Positions 1 to 7,797 are shown, numbered from the stretch's first letter. The stretch is 64,000 nucleotides of DNA from Fimbriimonas planktonicus (GCA_965234685.1 OZ248539.1:2108001-2172000), one strand, 5' to 3'. Made by a program: numbers and translations. Notes: generated by a model not told the origin, from the sequence alone.

Positions 1-977
1 GCCAGCAAAACGCTGTCACCAGGCAACACGTTGTAGAAGAACGAGAATAGGCCGATGTTCAACAGGGCAGCGACCGTCGTGATGATATAGAATTTCCGCA
101 CCTGCACGGCGCGAGGTGCCTTGCCAACGGCTTCAAACGTCCACGACCGATTAAAGATCAAGCTGTTGAAAGTCGCAATTCCCCACGCGATCAGACCAGC
201 AACGGGTGAGGCCAATTTCAGCGGAGCCGAACTGCGCATGATTTCTTGAATAACCGTGCCTTGCAACGCACCGCCGATGACCAGGCCGAGACCGGTAAAG
301 CGCATGATCACAAGCTTGACGAAACTGTCGATAACAAACGACGTTCCCCCGACGACGATGAAACGGGTGAGCTGCTTTAGGAGCGTTCGCTCTTGAACTT
401 CTGGACCACCCGTGCCTTCCTTTCCTAGGATTAAGGCCTTGTATATTTGTGTTTTCAAGAATCCCTCGATGGCGCGGTTCACGGCTGTTCCCTTGAACTC
501 CGGGCCTTCCATCTTTTCAACCCAAATTGCATCGATTCCGCTCCGGTTCGCGCCAAAAATATCGGTAACCAGTTGATCGCCGATCATGATTGCCTCTGAC
601 GGCGCGCATTGGAACTTAAGTAGGGCGAGCCGAAACATGGCTCGGCTGGGTTTCATTCGGCCCCGCACTACGGCGACATTGAGCGATTCGGACAGTCGCA
701 TCAACCTTTCTGGCCGACGCGTGTTGCTGATCAGGCATAACTGGAAACCCATTTCTTTGGCCTTCGTCAGCCATTCGGACACTCCTGGGGCGGGGGCTTC
801 GCCTTTCCATTCGACCAAGGTGTGGTCAACGTCGAGAAGGATCAGCTTCTTTCCGCGTTCTTTGAGTCGGTCCAGATCGACGTCTTTTAGGCCATGCACG
901 GCCTCAGCGGGTGTGAACTTGCGGAATCCCCGACCGACGCGGGCATGATCGAATTCGCCGGTTTTCCAAGTTTTCAT
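1..977 (-). CDS. YqeG-type HAD phosphatase fused to a GtrA-family membrane domain (3' end cut by window)
   Basis: The gene starts with ATG at 977, overlapping the mltG stop as ATGA, and stays open to base 1, so the C-terminus is missing. The first ~165 residues match YqeG-like class IIIA HAD phosphatases. The nucleophile loop is LLDVDHTLVEW near residue 45, followed by CLISNTRR, a lysine in RGRMKPSR and the acidic motif MIGDQLVTDIFGAN. A linker leads into a hydrophobic GtrA-like part starting at RFIVVGGTSFVIDS, with the family signature SLIFNRSWTFEA between membrane segments. GtrA proteins are small membrane proteins linked to moving polyprenyl-linked sugars. YqeG is a phosphatase of uncertain substrate. 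The fusion suggests phosphatase activity placed at the membrane, perhaps on a lipid-linked or cell-wall precursor, which fits its place directly after mltG. The domain calls are firm; the joint function is inference. Confidence 0.8.
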   Translation of the reverse strand, partial: MKTWKTGEFDHARVGRGFRKFTPAEAVHGLKDVDLDRLKERGKKLILLDVDHTLVEWKGEAPAPGVSEWLTKAKEMGFQLCLISNTRRPERLMRLSESLNVAVVRGRMKPSRAMFRLALLKFQCAPSEAIMIGDQLVTDIFGANRSGIDAIWVEKMEGPEFKGTAVNRAIEGFLKTQIYKALILGKEGTGGPEVQERTLLKQLTRFIVVGGTSFVIDSFVKLVIMRFTGLGLVIGGALQGTVIQEIMRSSAPLKLASPVAGLIAWGIATFNSLIFNRSWTFEAVGKAPRAVQVRKFYIITTVAALLNIGLFSFFYNVLPGDSVLL

Positions 978-1996
978 TCTGTCAACCCTTGTCGAAGTTG
1001 CCGCAACGCTCGTTGGGCGGTCTTTCGCGCTCGGAAGTTCACGTTGTGTTGCTCAATCGTCGCCGCGAACCGAGATTCCCCGGTCGGCATGGCAACGTAA
1101 TACAAGTATGAATGTTGGGCTGGTTTCAGAGCGGCCCGGATACTTTCCACCGTCGGTGAGCAGATTGGGGTTGGCGGGAGTCCATCGTTGCGGTAGAGGT
1201 TGTAGGGCGAGTCGATGCTCTTGTATTCGCTACGCAACAGCGGTCTCCACTTTTGGATTCCGTAGTTGATCGCCGCATCGATTTGCAGGCGCATTCCCTT
1301 CGAAAGCCGATTCTCGATGACGCCAGCGACGATGGGGCGCTCGTTGTCTTCCTTCACTTCGAGTTCGACCAGAGAGGCAACGGTGATGACGCGATGCAGA
1401 TTCTCTGGTTGATCCAAGCCCTGCCAGACCTTCTTTTCAAAGTTGGCGAGCTGACGAACAATAACGCCGCGGGCGCCTAGGAGGGGCGGGAAGTCGTAGG
1501 TGTCCGGGTAGAGATAGCCTTCCAGGGACTTTTCTGGAAGTGGGAAGTTGACGACATCCTTAAAGGCGCTCGGATTATTGACCAGGGCCATGTATTCGGC
1601 GGCGGTGCAGACGTTTGCTTTTGCCAGGAGGTTCGCGGAGCGGCGGGCCCAGTTGGTTTCGGGCATGCGGACCATTTGGCGGATCGGCTTTTGGAGGACT
1701 CGGAAGATTTCGCCGAGTTCCATTCCGGGGCGGAGTTCGTAAGTTCCGGTTTGGACGGTTTGCGGGGTGCGTTCTAGCCGGGAGAATAGGTGGGCGGCGA
1801 AGGAGTCGGTGACAAATCCCTCGGTTTGCAGCCTCGCTAAGGCTCGTTCCAAGCTGGTTCTGGACTCGAAGCGGATGAGCTTGGGTTCGCCGTTTGGCTT
1901 TGGCGCGAGGCGGGTTTTGAACCAGACGCTGACGAGAATGAGGTCAACGACCAAGAACACGCAGACGATCAGGATGATGCGCGGGCGGCGGTTCAT
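974..1996 (-). CDS. mltG: Endolytic peptidoglycan transglycosylase MltG
   Basis: This 340-residue protein has one N-terminal membrane anchor (about residues 7-26) and a periplasmic YceG/MltG domain. The active-site region reads TVASLVELEVKEDNERP with the likely catalytic glutamate at E211, followed by VIENRLSKGMRLQID. The C-terminal signature SPYNLYRNDGLPPTPICSP is also present, as is the YLYPDTY motif near residue 161. MltG cuts nascent glycan strands in the membrane and so sets glycan chain length. It starts with ATG inside the end of ruvX (ATGA overlap) and is followed by the YqeG-GtrA gene with another ATGA overlap, so the genes are almost certainly translationally coupled. Length and motifs are normal for the family. 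Confidence 0.95.
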   Translation of the reverse strand: MNRRPRIILIVCVFLVVDLILVSVWFKTRLAPKPNGEPKLIRFESRTSLERALARLQTEGFVTDSFAAHLFSRLERTPQTVQTGTYELRPGMELGEIFRVLQKPIRQMVRMPETNWARRSANLLAKANVCTAAEYMALVNNPSAFKDVVNFPLPEKSLEGYLYPDTYDFPPLLGARGVIVRQLANFEKKVWQGLDQPENLHRVITVASLVELEVKEDNERPIVAGVIENRLSKGMRLQIDAAINYGIQKWRPLLRSEYKSIDSPYNLYRNDGLPPTPICSPTVESIRAALKPAQHSYLYYVAMPTGESRFAATIEQHNVNFRARKTAQRALRQLRQGLTE

Positions 1997-2403
1997 GGTT
2001 GGCCCCGGAAGAATCGCTCTAGGATTCGGCAGGCGGCTTCGCCGTCACGGCGTTTTCGGCGCTCGGCTTCGGTCATATCGAGTCCGGCCATGGCGTCGGT
2101 GGCTTCGACGCTGGTGAAGCTTTCGTCGACCATGTGGACTTTGTAGCCTAGGGCTTCAAGGTTTGCGCCGAACTGGCGCATGACCTTTGCCATGCGGCCT
2201 TCGGTGCCGTCCAGCTCTACCGGTAGGCCAACGACGATGGCGTCGACTTCTTCAACCTTTGCTTTTGCGGCAACTTGTTCGGCGTCGAGGGTCAGCTTTC
2301 CCCGCGCGGTCAATGCCGGGCGGGGGGAGACGACTTGGGGCGAGCTTTCGCCGATCGCCAAGCCGATGCGCTTTGTTCCCAAATCTACGCCGAGCAGTCT
2401 CAT
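1993..2403 (-). CDS. ruvX: RuvX/YqgF pre-16S rRNA nuclease (Holliday-junction resolvase-like)
   Basis: This 136-residue RNase H-fold protein begins RLLGVDLGTKRIGLAIG, the usual first-strand motif with the metal-binding aspartate. It continues with IVVGLPVELDGTEG, the DESFTSVEA segment (DERLTT or similar in most homologues) and ends with the RRDGEAACRILERF motif that carries the last acidic residue. YqgF homologues process the 5' end of pre-16S rRNA and were first predicted as resolvases. The gene overlaps the upstream HisN-like gene (stop and ATG share bases at 2400-2403) and the downstream mltG. The ruvX-mltG pairing is common in bacteria and supports both calls. Confidence 0.93.
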   Translation of the reverse strand: MRLLGVDLGTKRIGLAIGESSPQVVSPRPALTARGKLTLDAEQVAAKAKVEEVDAIVVGLPVELDGTEGRMAKVMRQFGANLEALGYKVHMVDESFTSVEATDAMAGLDMTEAERRKRRDGEAACRILERFFRGQP

Positions 2404-3173
2404 GCAGCTCGGAACATCTCGACGAGTTCGTCGTGCACGACACCGTTCGTGGCGAGGGCGGCATAGCCTCCCTTGTCGTCGATGGGCGTGTAGCCGTCGG
2501 CGCCGTCGGGGGTGGTGAACTTGCCGCCGGCTTCGGCGACGATGAGTCCGACGCTACTGACGTCCCAGAGGGCGACGCGGGGGTCGATCATGGCTTCGGC
2601 TTTGCCCCAGGCGACGAGGGCATAGCCGTAGGCGTCGCCCCAGGTTCGGACGTCCATGGCTCGCTCGCCGGCTTTTAGGTACGGATCGAGGCGGTTGAGG
2701 CGCTGCATGGTGCGGAGGCTGCCGCAGCAGAGGATGCTGCCGTCGAGCCCCTTTTCGCTGACGTGGATCGGGCGGCCGTTGACGTAGGCGCCTTCTCCGG
2801 TTTCGGCGAAGAACATGAGGTCGAGGCCCGGGAAGTAGGCGATGCCTAGGACGGGGCGGCGGTCGACTTCGTAGCTGAGCAGGGTGCTGTAGCTTGGGAC
2901 TCCGGCGACGAAGGCTTTGGTTCCGTCGATCGGGTCGATGACCCAGCGGTCGGCTACGGCGGCGTCACCACCCTCTTCTTCGCCCAGGATGTGATCGTTC
3001 GGGAACTGCTTTTCGATCAGTTCCCGAATGATGCGCTCGGCGCCGCGGTCGGCGGCGGTTACCGGGGTGTCGTCGCTTTTGGTATCCACCATCGTTCCGG
3101 TTTGGAACAGGGAGAGGGTGAATTTGCCAGCTTTGTGGGCCGCGTCTAGGGCAAAAGCGAGTCTTGGCGACAT
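2400..3173 (-). CDS. Inositol-monophosphatase-family phosphatase, HisN-like (putative histidinol-phosphatase)
   Basis: This 257-residue protein has the Mg-dependent IMPase fold. Visible motifs are the GEEEGG metal site near residue 64, the core WVIDPIDGTKAF with D80 and D83, and the C-terminal LWDVSSVGLIVAEAGG. The sequence after the core (VAGVPSYSTLLSYEVDRRPVLG) resembles histidinol-phosphatases of the HisN type more than inositol phosphatases, so dephosphorylation of histidinol phosphate is the most likely reaction. An inositol- or PAP-phosphatase role cannot be excluded. It is the first gene of the run leading into ruvX, mltG and the YqeG-GtrA gene. No histidine genes are nearby. The ATG at 3173 has a GAGG a few bases upstream. 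Confidence 0.8.
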   Translation of the reverse strand: MSPRLAFALDAAHKAGKFTLSLFQTGTMVDTKSDDTPVTAADRGAERIIRELIEKQFPNDHILGEEEGGDAAVADRWVIDPIDGTKAFVAGVPSYSTLLSYEVDRRPVLGIAYFPGLDLMFFAETGEGAYVNGRPIHVSEKGLDGSILCCGSLRTMQRLNRLDPYLKAGERAMDVRTWGDAYGYALVAWGKAEAMIDPRVALWDVSSVGLIVAEAGGKFTTPDGADGYTPIDDKGGYAALATNGVVHDELVEMFRAA

Positions 3174-3232
3174 GAGCCTCAGTTTGACACCGATCTACTG
3201 AACTCTTGGCAAAATGGCCGGTCAATGCTGGC

Positions 3233-4000
3233 ATGCCATTTGTTGCGATTGCCTTGCTGCTTGCCGTTTCGACCGCCGAAGAGAAAGTGTATGACATTGC
3301 CGGCGTTCAGCGGGAGGCGACGATCATCGCGCCTTCGCGAACGACGGCGAATCCTCCGTTGATTTTCGGGTTCCACGGTCATGGTGGAAACCGGCGCAAT
3401 GCGGCGCGGAGTTTTCGGCTGGAGCAGCTTTGGCCGGAGGCGATCGTTGTTTATATGCAGGGCCTTCCGACGCCGGGGATGACCGATCCGAAGGGCGAAA
3501 AAAACGGCTGGCAACAGAACGCCGGGGAGCAAGGCGACCGCGATTTGGCCTTCTTTGATACGGTTTTGAAGGATGTCTCCTCCCGATTTCGAGTTGCCCC
3601 TTCCCGAACTTTTTCGATGGGCCACAGTAACGGCGGCCGGTTCTCTTACCTGCTTTGGTCGAAACGCGGCGACAAGTTTGCGGCGTTTGGTCCTTCGGCT
3701 TCACCGGTCGGGTTGATGCCCATTGAACCTAAACCCGCCTTCATCATGGCCGGGGAGACGGACACGATCGTTAGCTTCGCCAGCCAGCGAAGATCGATTC
3801 TCCGGGTTCTTCGCATCGACGGCCACCGGGGAGACGGCAAGAAGATTGCCGAATACACGACGCGGTACGACGGCGCGACGCCGGTCATCACTTATGTCCA
3901 CCCGGATGGGCACCGATTCACTTCGGAAGCGATGCCGATGATGATCACTTTCTTTCGCGAGATCGTGAGTGGTACAATTTCAAATCGGTCGGGGGCATAG
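3233..4000 (+). CDS. Secreted alpha/beta-hydrolase esterase (PHB depolymerase / feruloyl-esterase-like)
   Basis: The reading frame is open from a TTG at 3206, but the ATG at 3233 puts a clean signal peptide (MPFVAIALLLAVSTA) at the N-terminus, so I take that start (255 residues). The mature part has an oxyanion-type GFHGHGGN loop, the nucleophile elbow FSMGHSNGGRFS, an acid-residue candidate in MAGETDTIVSF and a histidine in HPDGHRFTSE, as in the LpqC/PHB-depolymerase esterase family. The substrate is not settled; polyesters or feruloylated sugars are known for relatives. The last codons overlap tRNA-Ala: the TAG stop at 3998-4000 is base 8-10 of the tRNA. Confidence 0.8.
   Translation: MPFVAIALLLAVSTAEEKVYDIAGVQREATIIAPSRTTANPPLIFGFHGHGGNRRNAARSFRLEQLWPEAIVVYMQGLPTPGMTDPKGEKNGWQQNAGEQGDRDLAFFDTVLKDVSSRFRVAPSRTFSMGHSNGGRFSYLLWSKRGDKFAAFGPSASPVGLMPIEPKPAFIMAGETDTIVSFASQRRSILRVLRIDGHRGDGKKIAEYTTRYDGATPVITYVHPDGHRFTSEAMPMMITFFREIVSGTISNRSGA
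3973..3978 (+). promoter_or_regulatory. Candidate -10 box of the tRNA-Ala promoter
   Basis: TACAAT lies 12 bases before the mature tRNA 5' end, inside the last codons of the esterase gene. The -35 position is poor (TTCTTT about 17 bases upstream), so this is a modest prediction. Confidence 0.4.
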
Positions 4001-4066
4001 CTCAGTTGGTAGAGCATCTGCTTTGCAAGCAGAGGGTCAGGGGTTCGAATCCCCTTGCCTCCACCA
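3991..4066 (+). tRNA. tRNA-Ala (anticodon UGC), CCA encoded
   Basis: A complete cloverleaf can be drawn. The acceptor arms are GGGGGCA and TGCCTCC (one G-U pair), the D arm GCTC/GAGC, the anticodon arm TCTGC/GCAGA with loop TTTGCAA (TGC at 4024-4026), and the T arm AGGGG-TTCGAAT-CCCCT. The discriminator A and CCA are encoded at 4063-4066. It is the only tRNA seen in the window. The upstream esterase gene ends inside the acceptor and D region. Confidence 0.97.
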
Positions 4067-4163
4067 CTTCTCTTTCGGTCCATTCTGGACCTTCCGCGGC
4101 CCCTTAGGGGTGCTTTGAGTGGCCTTGAATGGCTCTGCGTTGCCTTGTGTGGCGGGGACGCGG

Positions 4164-4209
4164 GTTCGGACTCGTTCGGATTCGTTCGGATTCGTTCGGA
4201 TTCGTTCGG
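4164..4209. repeat. 10-bp tandem repeat, about 4.6 copies
   Basis: The unit GTTCGGATTC is repeated four times head to tail (the first copy has GTTCGGACTC), followed by a partial GTTCGG. It lies in non-coding DNA about 100 bp after tRNA-Ala. The period matches roughly one helical turn, but nothing shows that it binds a protein. Copy number may vary between strains. Confidence 0.9.
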
Positions 4210-4379
4210 GGGTTCGGGTTTGTTTGAACGCCTCGGTAGCTATCCTTGAGATCGTTTCCTCTGAAGCCCTTCTGTTCCCTCGATTCCTTCGGTTGGTCGC
4301 GCCAAAAATTTATTTATTAATGCTCCCGCCTTAGGCGCGGAATGTAAATTTTCGCTTTTCGACTGATTTGACCCACGAT

Positions 4380-4409
4380 TCTATAGGGGCGATGGACGGG
4401 GAAAGTCAA
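4380..4409 (-). promoter_or_regulatory. Orphan sigma70-like promoter reading left
   Basis: On the minus strand, TTGACT (4409-4404) and TATAGA (4385-4380) are separated by 18 bases. It is one of the best promoter matches in the window, yet no protein gene follows it. The first sequence downstream is AT-rich with a small GCC/GGC inverted repeat near 4325-4337, then the tandem repeat and the antisense side of tRNA-Ala. A small RNA is possible. Confidence 0.4.
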
Positions 4410-4614
4410 CCTGTGATTTCGTGAAACTGCGAGGTGAGGCCAGTAAGCCTGCCTTCCGGGGGATCGCCCTTTTCCTAGCAAACCGAAGGTGACCCATTGG
4501 TTGGTGGCTGCCGGTGGCCGCTTGTGAGTGAGTACAACTTGCTCGAACGGGTTGTGGAAGGATGCGCGTCTTGTTCCCAACGATACGTCCGTTCCAACTT
4601 ATGTTTGGCTGGCA

Positions 4615-5028
4615 CTACTCCATTTCGATGACGAACCATCGTTGCCCCTCGGGGTCTTCGATTCGAATACGCGTCCCGGGGAATCCGGTCTCAATTTTGG
4701 ACAACGCCGTTCCGCCATGCTTGAGGGCGCGTTCGGTGACCGCGGATAGATCTTTCACGTAAATCAGAACGCCGTTCATGACGTACGGAACCTTCGCCGA
4801 CTCAGCGGCGGGTGGGTAGCTCTCACGCACGGTCTTGGGATTCTGATACAGCGGCGTAGGTTCCGCGAGCATGATCCGTTGCCCGAGATACTCAAGCTCT
4901 CCGTGTGATAGTCGACCATCGTCGTCGAGCCACTTTTCCTTGATCTCCATACCGAAGACATCGCGCAGCCACTCCATGGCGGCCACTCCATTTTCGTACG
5001 CCAACATCGGGACGAAGATCTGGTTCAT
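4615..5028 (-). CDS. VOC-superfamily (glyoxalase/bleomycin-resistance-like) protein
   Basis: This 137-residue protein has the paired beta-alpha-beta-beta-beta layout of the vicinal oxygen chelate fold. It starts FVPMLAYENGVAAMEWLRDVFGM and ends with the typical second-half strand IRIEDPEGQRWFVIE. This PhnB-like branch often lacks a full metal site, and no metal role can be assigned here. A -10-like TAACAT lies 9 bases before the ATG, and no Shine-Dalgarno is evident. It faces the pilin remnant at 5032. The family is clear; the substrate is unknown. Confidence 0.8.
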   Translation of the reverse strand: MNQIFVPMLAYENGVAAMEWLRDVFGMEIKEKWLDDDGRLSHGELEYLGQRIMLAEPTPLYQNPKTVRESYPPAAESAKVPYVMNGVLIYVKDLSAVTERALKHGGTALSKIETGFPGTRIRIEDPEGQRWFVIEME

Positions 5029-5031
5029 CAG

Positions 5032-5250
5032 GTGCCCATGTTACCGACGGGCGCTGAGGCGTCAGCCGACAGCGAAGGAGCCAACGACGGCTTCTTTCAC
5101 CCGCTCTATGACACCTTGGCCACCTGGCACGGAGGGCGGAACGCCATGGCCTTTGTAGACGGACATGCGAAGGCGACTTTGGTGGAGGGGCGATATCCGG
5201 AAATTGTCGATGCGTCCGCGACGCCTTGCTGGCCCAGCGATCCTTGGTAG
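5032..5250 (+). pseudogene. Remnant of the C-terminus of an H-X9-DG pseudopilin
   Basis: The 72-residue frame contains TWHGGRNAMAFVDGHAKATL, which fits the H-X9-DG motif exactly: a histidine, nine residues, then DG. This motif marks the C-terminal part of type II pseudopilin-like proteins that are abundant in Planctomycetes and Armatimonadota. The prepilin leader and the long helix that should precede it are absent: upstream DNA is the 5' end of the divergent VOC gene. The piece therefore looks like what is left after a rearrangement, although it is still open. A full-length relative sits at 61546-62400. Confidence 0.65.
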
Positions 5251-5293
5251 GGGGCGGCAGGATCAGCCTATTGGCTTCTCTCAATATACGGAG

Positions 5294-5325
5294 CGCGGTG
5301 ATTTGGCTTGATGATGGTCACCGCG
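5294..5325. repeat. Inverted repeat after the pilin remnant
   Basis: CGCGGTGA (5294-5301) and TCACCGCG (5318-5325) form a perfect 8-bp stem with a 16-base loop. It may be a leftover terminator of the broken pilin gene. No T-run follows on either strand. Confidence 0.5.
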
Positions 5326-5430
5326 ACCCTCGTGCAATATCGTTAGGAGCCTCAAGAGCGGCAAGAATCGTACGAATGACCAGGGCTATTACGTGTCAAC
5401 ATTCCTTGTACCTCGTTCCACGTAGCTAAT

Positions 5431-7797
5431 CTAAAAATTAACCTTGACCCCGTTTCTTTGCGCAAGCTCACGTAGTTCAATCAATTCCCCATCTTTCTTA
5501 AGGAGTTTCAAAATTACTCCCAAACCGTTGTACGCGTATGGATCCTCTGGGTCAAGTTGGACCGCCTTCCGGTACATCGCCTCTGCTCCGAAATACTCCT
5601 TCTTAATGTATGTCAGGATAATTGCTAGATTGTAGTAAGCAACGGCATAGTTCGGATCAAGCTCGATGGCTTTACGGTACATCTTTTCGGCAGCGACGTA
5701 TTCCCTCTTTCTATAATCCAAGAAATAACCGAAGGAAAAGTAAGAATATGCATCCACGGTCTCGAGCTGGATCGCCTTCCGGAACATCTCCTCCGCGCCC
5801 ACATAGTCATTCTTAAATCGGTGCAGAAGAATTCCGAGACGACTGTACGACGTAGCCTTGTCTGGGTCTAGTTGAATCGCCTTTCGGTACATCTCTTCCG
5901 CACCCACGTAATCCTTCTTGACATCTTGAAGGAGACCTCCGAGACTGTTGTACGCATTTGGATCATGCGGATCAAGTTCCATTGCCTTGCGGTACATCTC
6001 CTCTGCCCCAAGATAATCCCTCTTAACGTCTTTCAGGAGAATACCGAGGTTGAAGTACGCATCAGAATAGTTTGGATTGATCTCGATTGTTTTACGATAC
6101 ATCGCCTCGGCGCCAAGATAATCCTTCTTGACGTTTTTTAGGATTATTCCGAGATTGTAGTACGCAACAGCATCGTTCGGATCAAGTTCTATTGCTTTAC
6201 GGTACATCTCTTCGGCAGCGGCGTAATCCCTTTCTCCGTGCAGTAAAAACCCGAAGGCAAAATAAGTGTTTGCATCGGTGGGCTTGAGCTGGATCGCCTT
6301 ACGGAACATTTCTTTAGCACCCACATAATCCTTCTTGAATTCATGCAGTAGCACTGCAAGACTGGAGTACAAAGTGGCACCGTTTGGGTCGAGCTGGATT
6401 GACCTTCGGTACATCTCCTCCGCACCGATATAATCCCGCTTGAAACGGTGAAGTAAGGTCGCCAGACTTGTGTAAGCAGACGCCTCATTTGGGTCAATTT
6501 CAATCGCATTTCGGAACAACTCTTCTGCTTCATCCAGATCATCTCCCGTGGCCATCAGGGCGAGTCCGAGGACGCCGTATGCAATTGAATTTTTGGGGTC
6601 AAGCTTTAGCGCCTTGCGCAGCATTTCGATTGAGCCCACTTGGTCATCCCTGAATTCAAGCAGGATGATGCCCAGGCTCCCGTACGGATTCGCGTAGGTT
6701 GGATTGAGCTGTATCGCTTTGCGATACAGCTGCTCTGCACGCTCCTGTTCCTTTTGCTTTTGAAGCATTCGACCAAGTTCATAAGTCGCTTTTGCGTTGC
6801 GAGGATCGCGATTGAGAGCTCGCTCGAAGAAGAATTGAGCTTGCTTAGCTTCTTCAGAAGTAATCTGGGGAAAATATTTTCCGCCTACAATCCGCATCCC
6901 TTTCTCAAAATCTGATATTTCAGCTACTTTCTGATTTTTAACTTTGGCAAGCCTGAATTCAAGCACTCCCGAACCCATCGACTGAATGTCGGGCGTTTGT
7001 TCCTCACTTTGCTCTTGAGACACAGCGGCGGGAACCTTGAGCGCAAGGTATTCCGTGAGGGAAGACACGGTGATATCGCCGGTTTCCTTTCTTGCAGCTT
7101 CTCCACGAAGTCCGAGTTCGAGATAGTAGGAAAAGAATCCACGTTTCTCCGATGGCTTTTCCAATGAGCGTTGGCCCTTGGAAGCGGAGAAAACTTGTAC
7201 GGCTTGCTTAGGACCGCCATCTTCTGAGCTGATTCCTATGCTTAGGTCCCGTGCCATGGCTGACGTCATGCTGTTCTGAGGACCAGTTTCCTTTTTAAGT
7301 TGGACCCTTGGTTCATTGCGGCAAATATCAAATCCGCAGAAGAGCAAATCCGCTTTGACTGTGCTCAACGCCCTAGAGACCTCTACAGCGGGGAGACCGG
7401 ATCCCTTCAACTGCGGGATTTCTCCCGCTAGCACATCATAAGGCAAGAGAAAAGATTCAGCATCGGGCTGAAAGGCGTGGCCAGCAAAGTAAAAGAATGC
7501 CACGTCTCCGGGCTTACAGCGTTTGGCGAAGGCATCGATCTCCTTCTGAATGCCGTTCCTGGTGGCCGATCTTCCCGAGAGGACTTTGACATCGTTGAAT
7601 CCGCAGTTTGATTTCAACGCTGCCCCTAGGTCGCGCACGTCTTTCTCCGCACCCGTAAACCGAGCAACTCGAGCAGAGTCTTTGTACTCGTCGATCCCGA
7701 TGAGCAACGCACGGTTCTCCGCAGAGCCAAGGGAAGTCAATAATCCAAAGGCTATGCAAGCAACCAAACATCGAGATAGCCTTAGAACTCTTGCCAT
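5431..7797 (-). CDS. Secreted caspase-family (C14) protease with a long TPR array
   Basis: This 788-residue protein starts with a signal peptide (to about residue 26). A caspase/metacaspase domain follows: ALLIGIDEY at its first strand, then the dyad histidine in FFYFAGHAF (H107) and cysteine in FDICRNEP (C159). The usual YFSGHG and DACR become YFAGHA and DICR, but both catalytic residues remain. After a linker, residues from about 300 to the end form roughly a dozen TPR units. The later ones are unusually uniform, about 35 residues each, with the pattern DY-GAEEMYRKAI-LDPN-A-AYYNLGI-L--FKK. Such proteins pair a regulated protease with a protein-binding scaffold. The partner and target are unknown. 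The ATG is preceded at 6 nt by TAGAAT and no Shine-Dalgarno is visible. Near-identical repeats suggest recent expansion by duplication. Confidence 0.88.
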   Translation of the reverse strand: MARVLRLSRCLVACIAFGLLTSLGSAENRALLIGIDEYKDSARVARFTGAEKDVRDLGAALKSNCGFNDVKVLSGRSATRNGIQKEIDAFAKRCKPGDVAFFYFAGHAFQPDAESFLLPYDVLAGEIPQLKGSGLPAVEVSRALSTVKADLLFCGFDICRNEPRVQLKKETGPQNSMTSAMARDLSIGISSEDGGPKQAVQVFSASKGQRSLEKPSEKRGFFSYYLELGLRGEAARKETGDITVSSLTEYLALKVPAAVSQEQSEEQTPDIQSMGSGVLEFRLAKVKNQKVAEISDFEKGMRIVGGKYFPQITSEEAKQAQFFFERALNRDPRNAKATYELGRMLQKQKEQERAEQLYRKAIQLNPTYANPYGSLGIILLEFRDDQVGSIEMLRKALKLDPKNSIAYGVLGLALMATGDDLDEAEELFRNAIEIDPNEASAYTSLATLLHRFKRDYIGAEEMYRRSIQLDPNGATLYSSLAVLLHEFKKDYVGAKEMFRKAIQLKPTDANTYFAFGFLLHGERDYAAAEEMYRKAIELDPNDAVAYYNLGIILKNVKKDYLGAEAMYRKTIEINPNYSDAYFNLGILLKDVKRDYLGAEEMYRKAMELDPHDPNAYNSLGGLLQDVKKDYVGAEEMYRKAIQLDPDKATSYSRLGILLHRFKNDYVGAEEMFRKAIQLETVDAYSYFSFGYFLDYRKREYVAAEKMYRKAIELDPNYAVAYYNLAIILTYIKKEYFGAEAMYRKAVQLDPEDPYAYNGLGVILKLLKKDGELIELRELAQRNGVKVNF

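Larger units (their letters stand above)
4067..4614. other. Gene-poor interval after tRNA-Ala
   Basis: About 550 bases without a convincing gene. The short open frames here have no recognisable protein features. The interval holds the GTTCGGATTC tandem repeat (4164-4209) and a strong promoter-like sequence pointing left (4380-4409). I see no attachment-site duplication of the tRNA 3' end within the interval and no integrase nearby. Confidence 0.7.

Noticed and set aside
4317..4580. An 87-codon minus-strand frame in the gene-poor interval
   Set aside because: No ribosome site, no recognisable motif, and it would cover the orphan promoter.
3991..5250. Genomic island integrated at tRNA-Ala
   Set aside because: No integrase, no direct repeat of the tRNA 3' end that I could find, and the neighbours look chromosomal. 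The pilin remnant shows a rearrangement but not an island.
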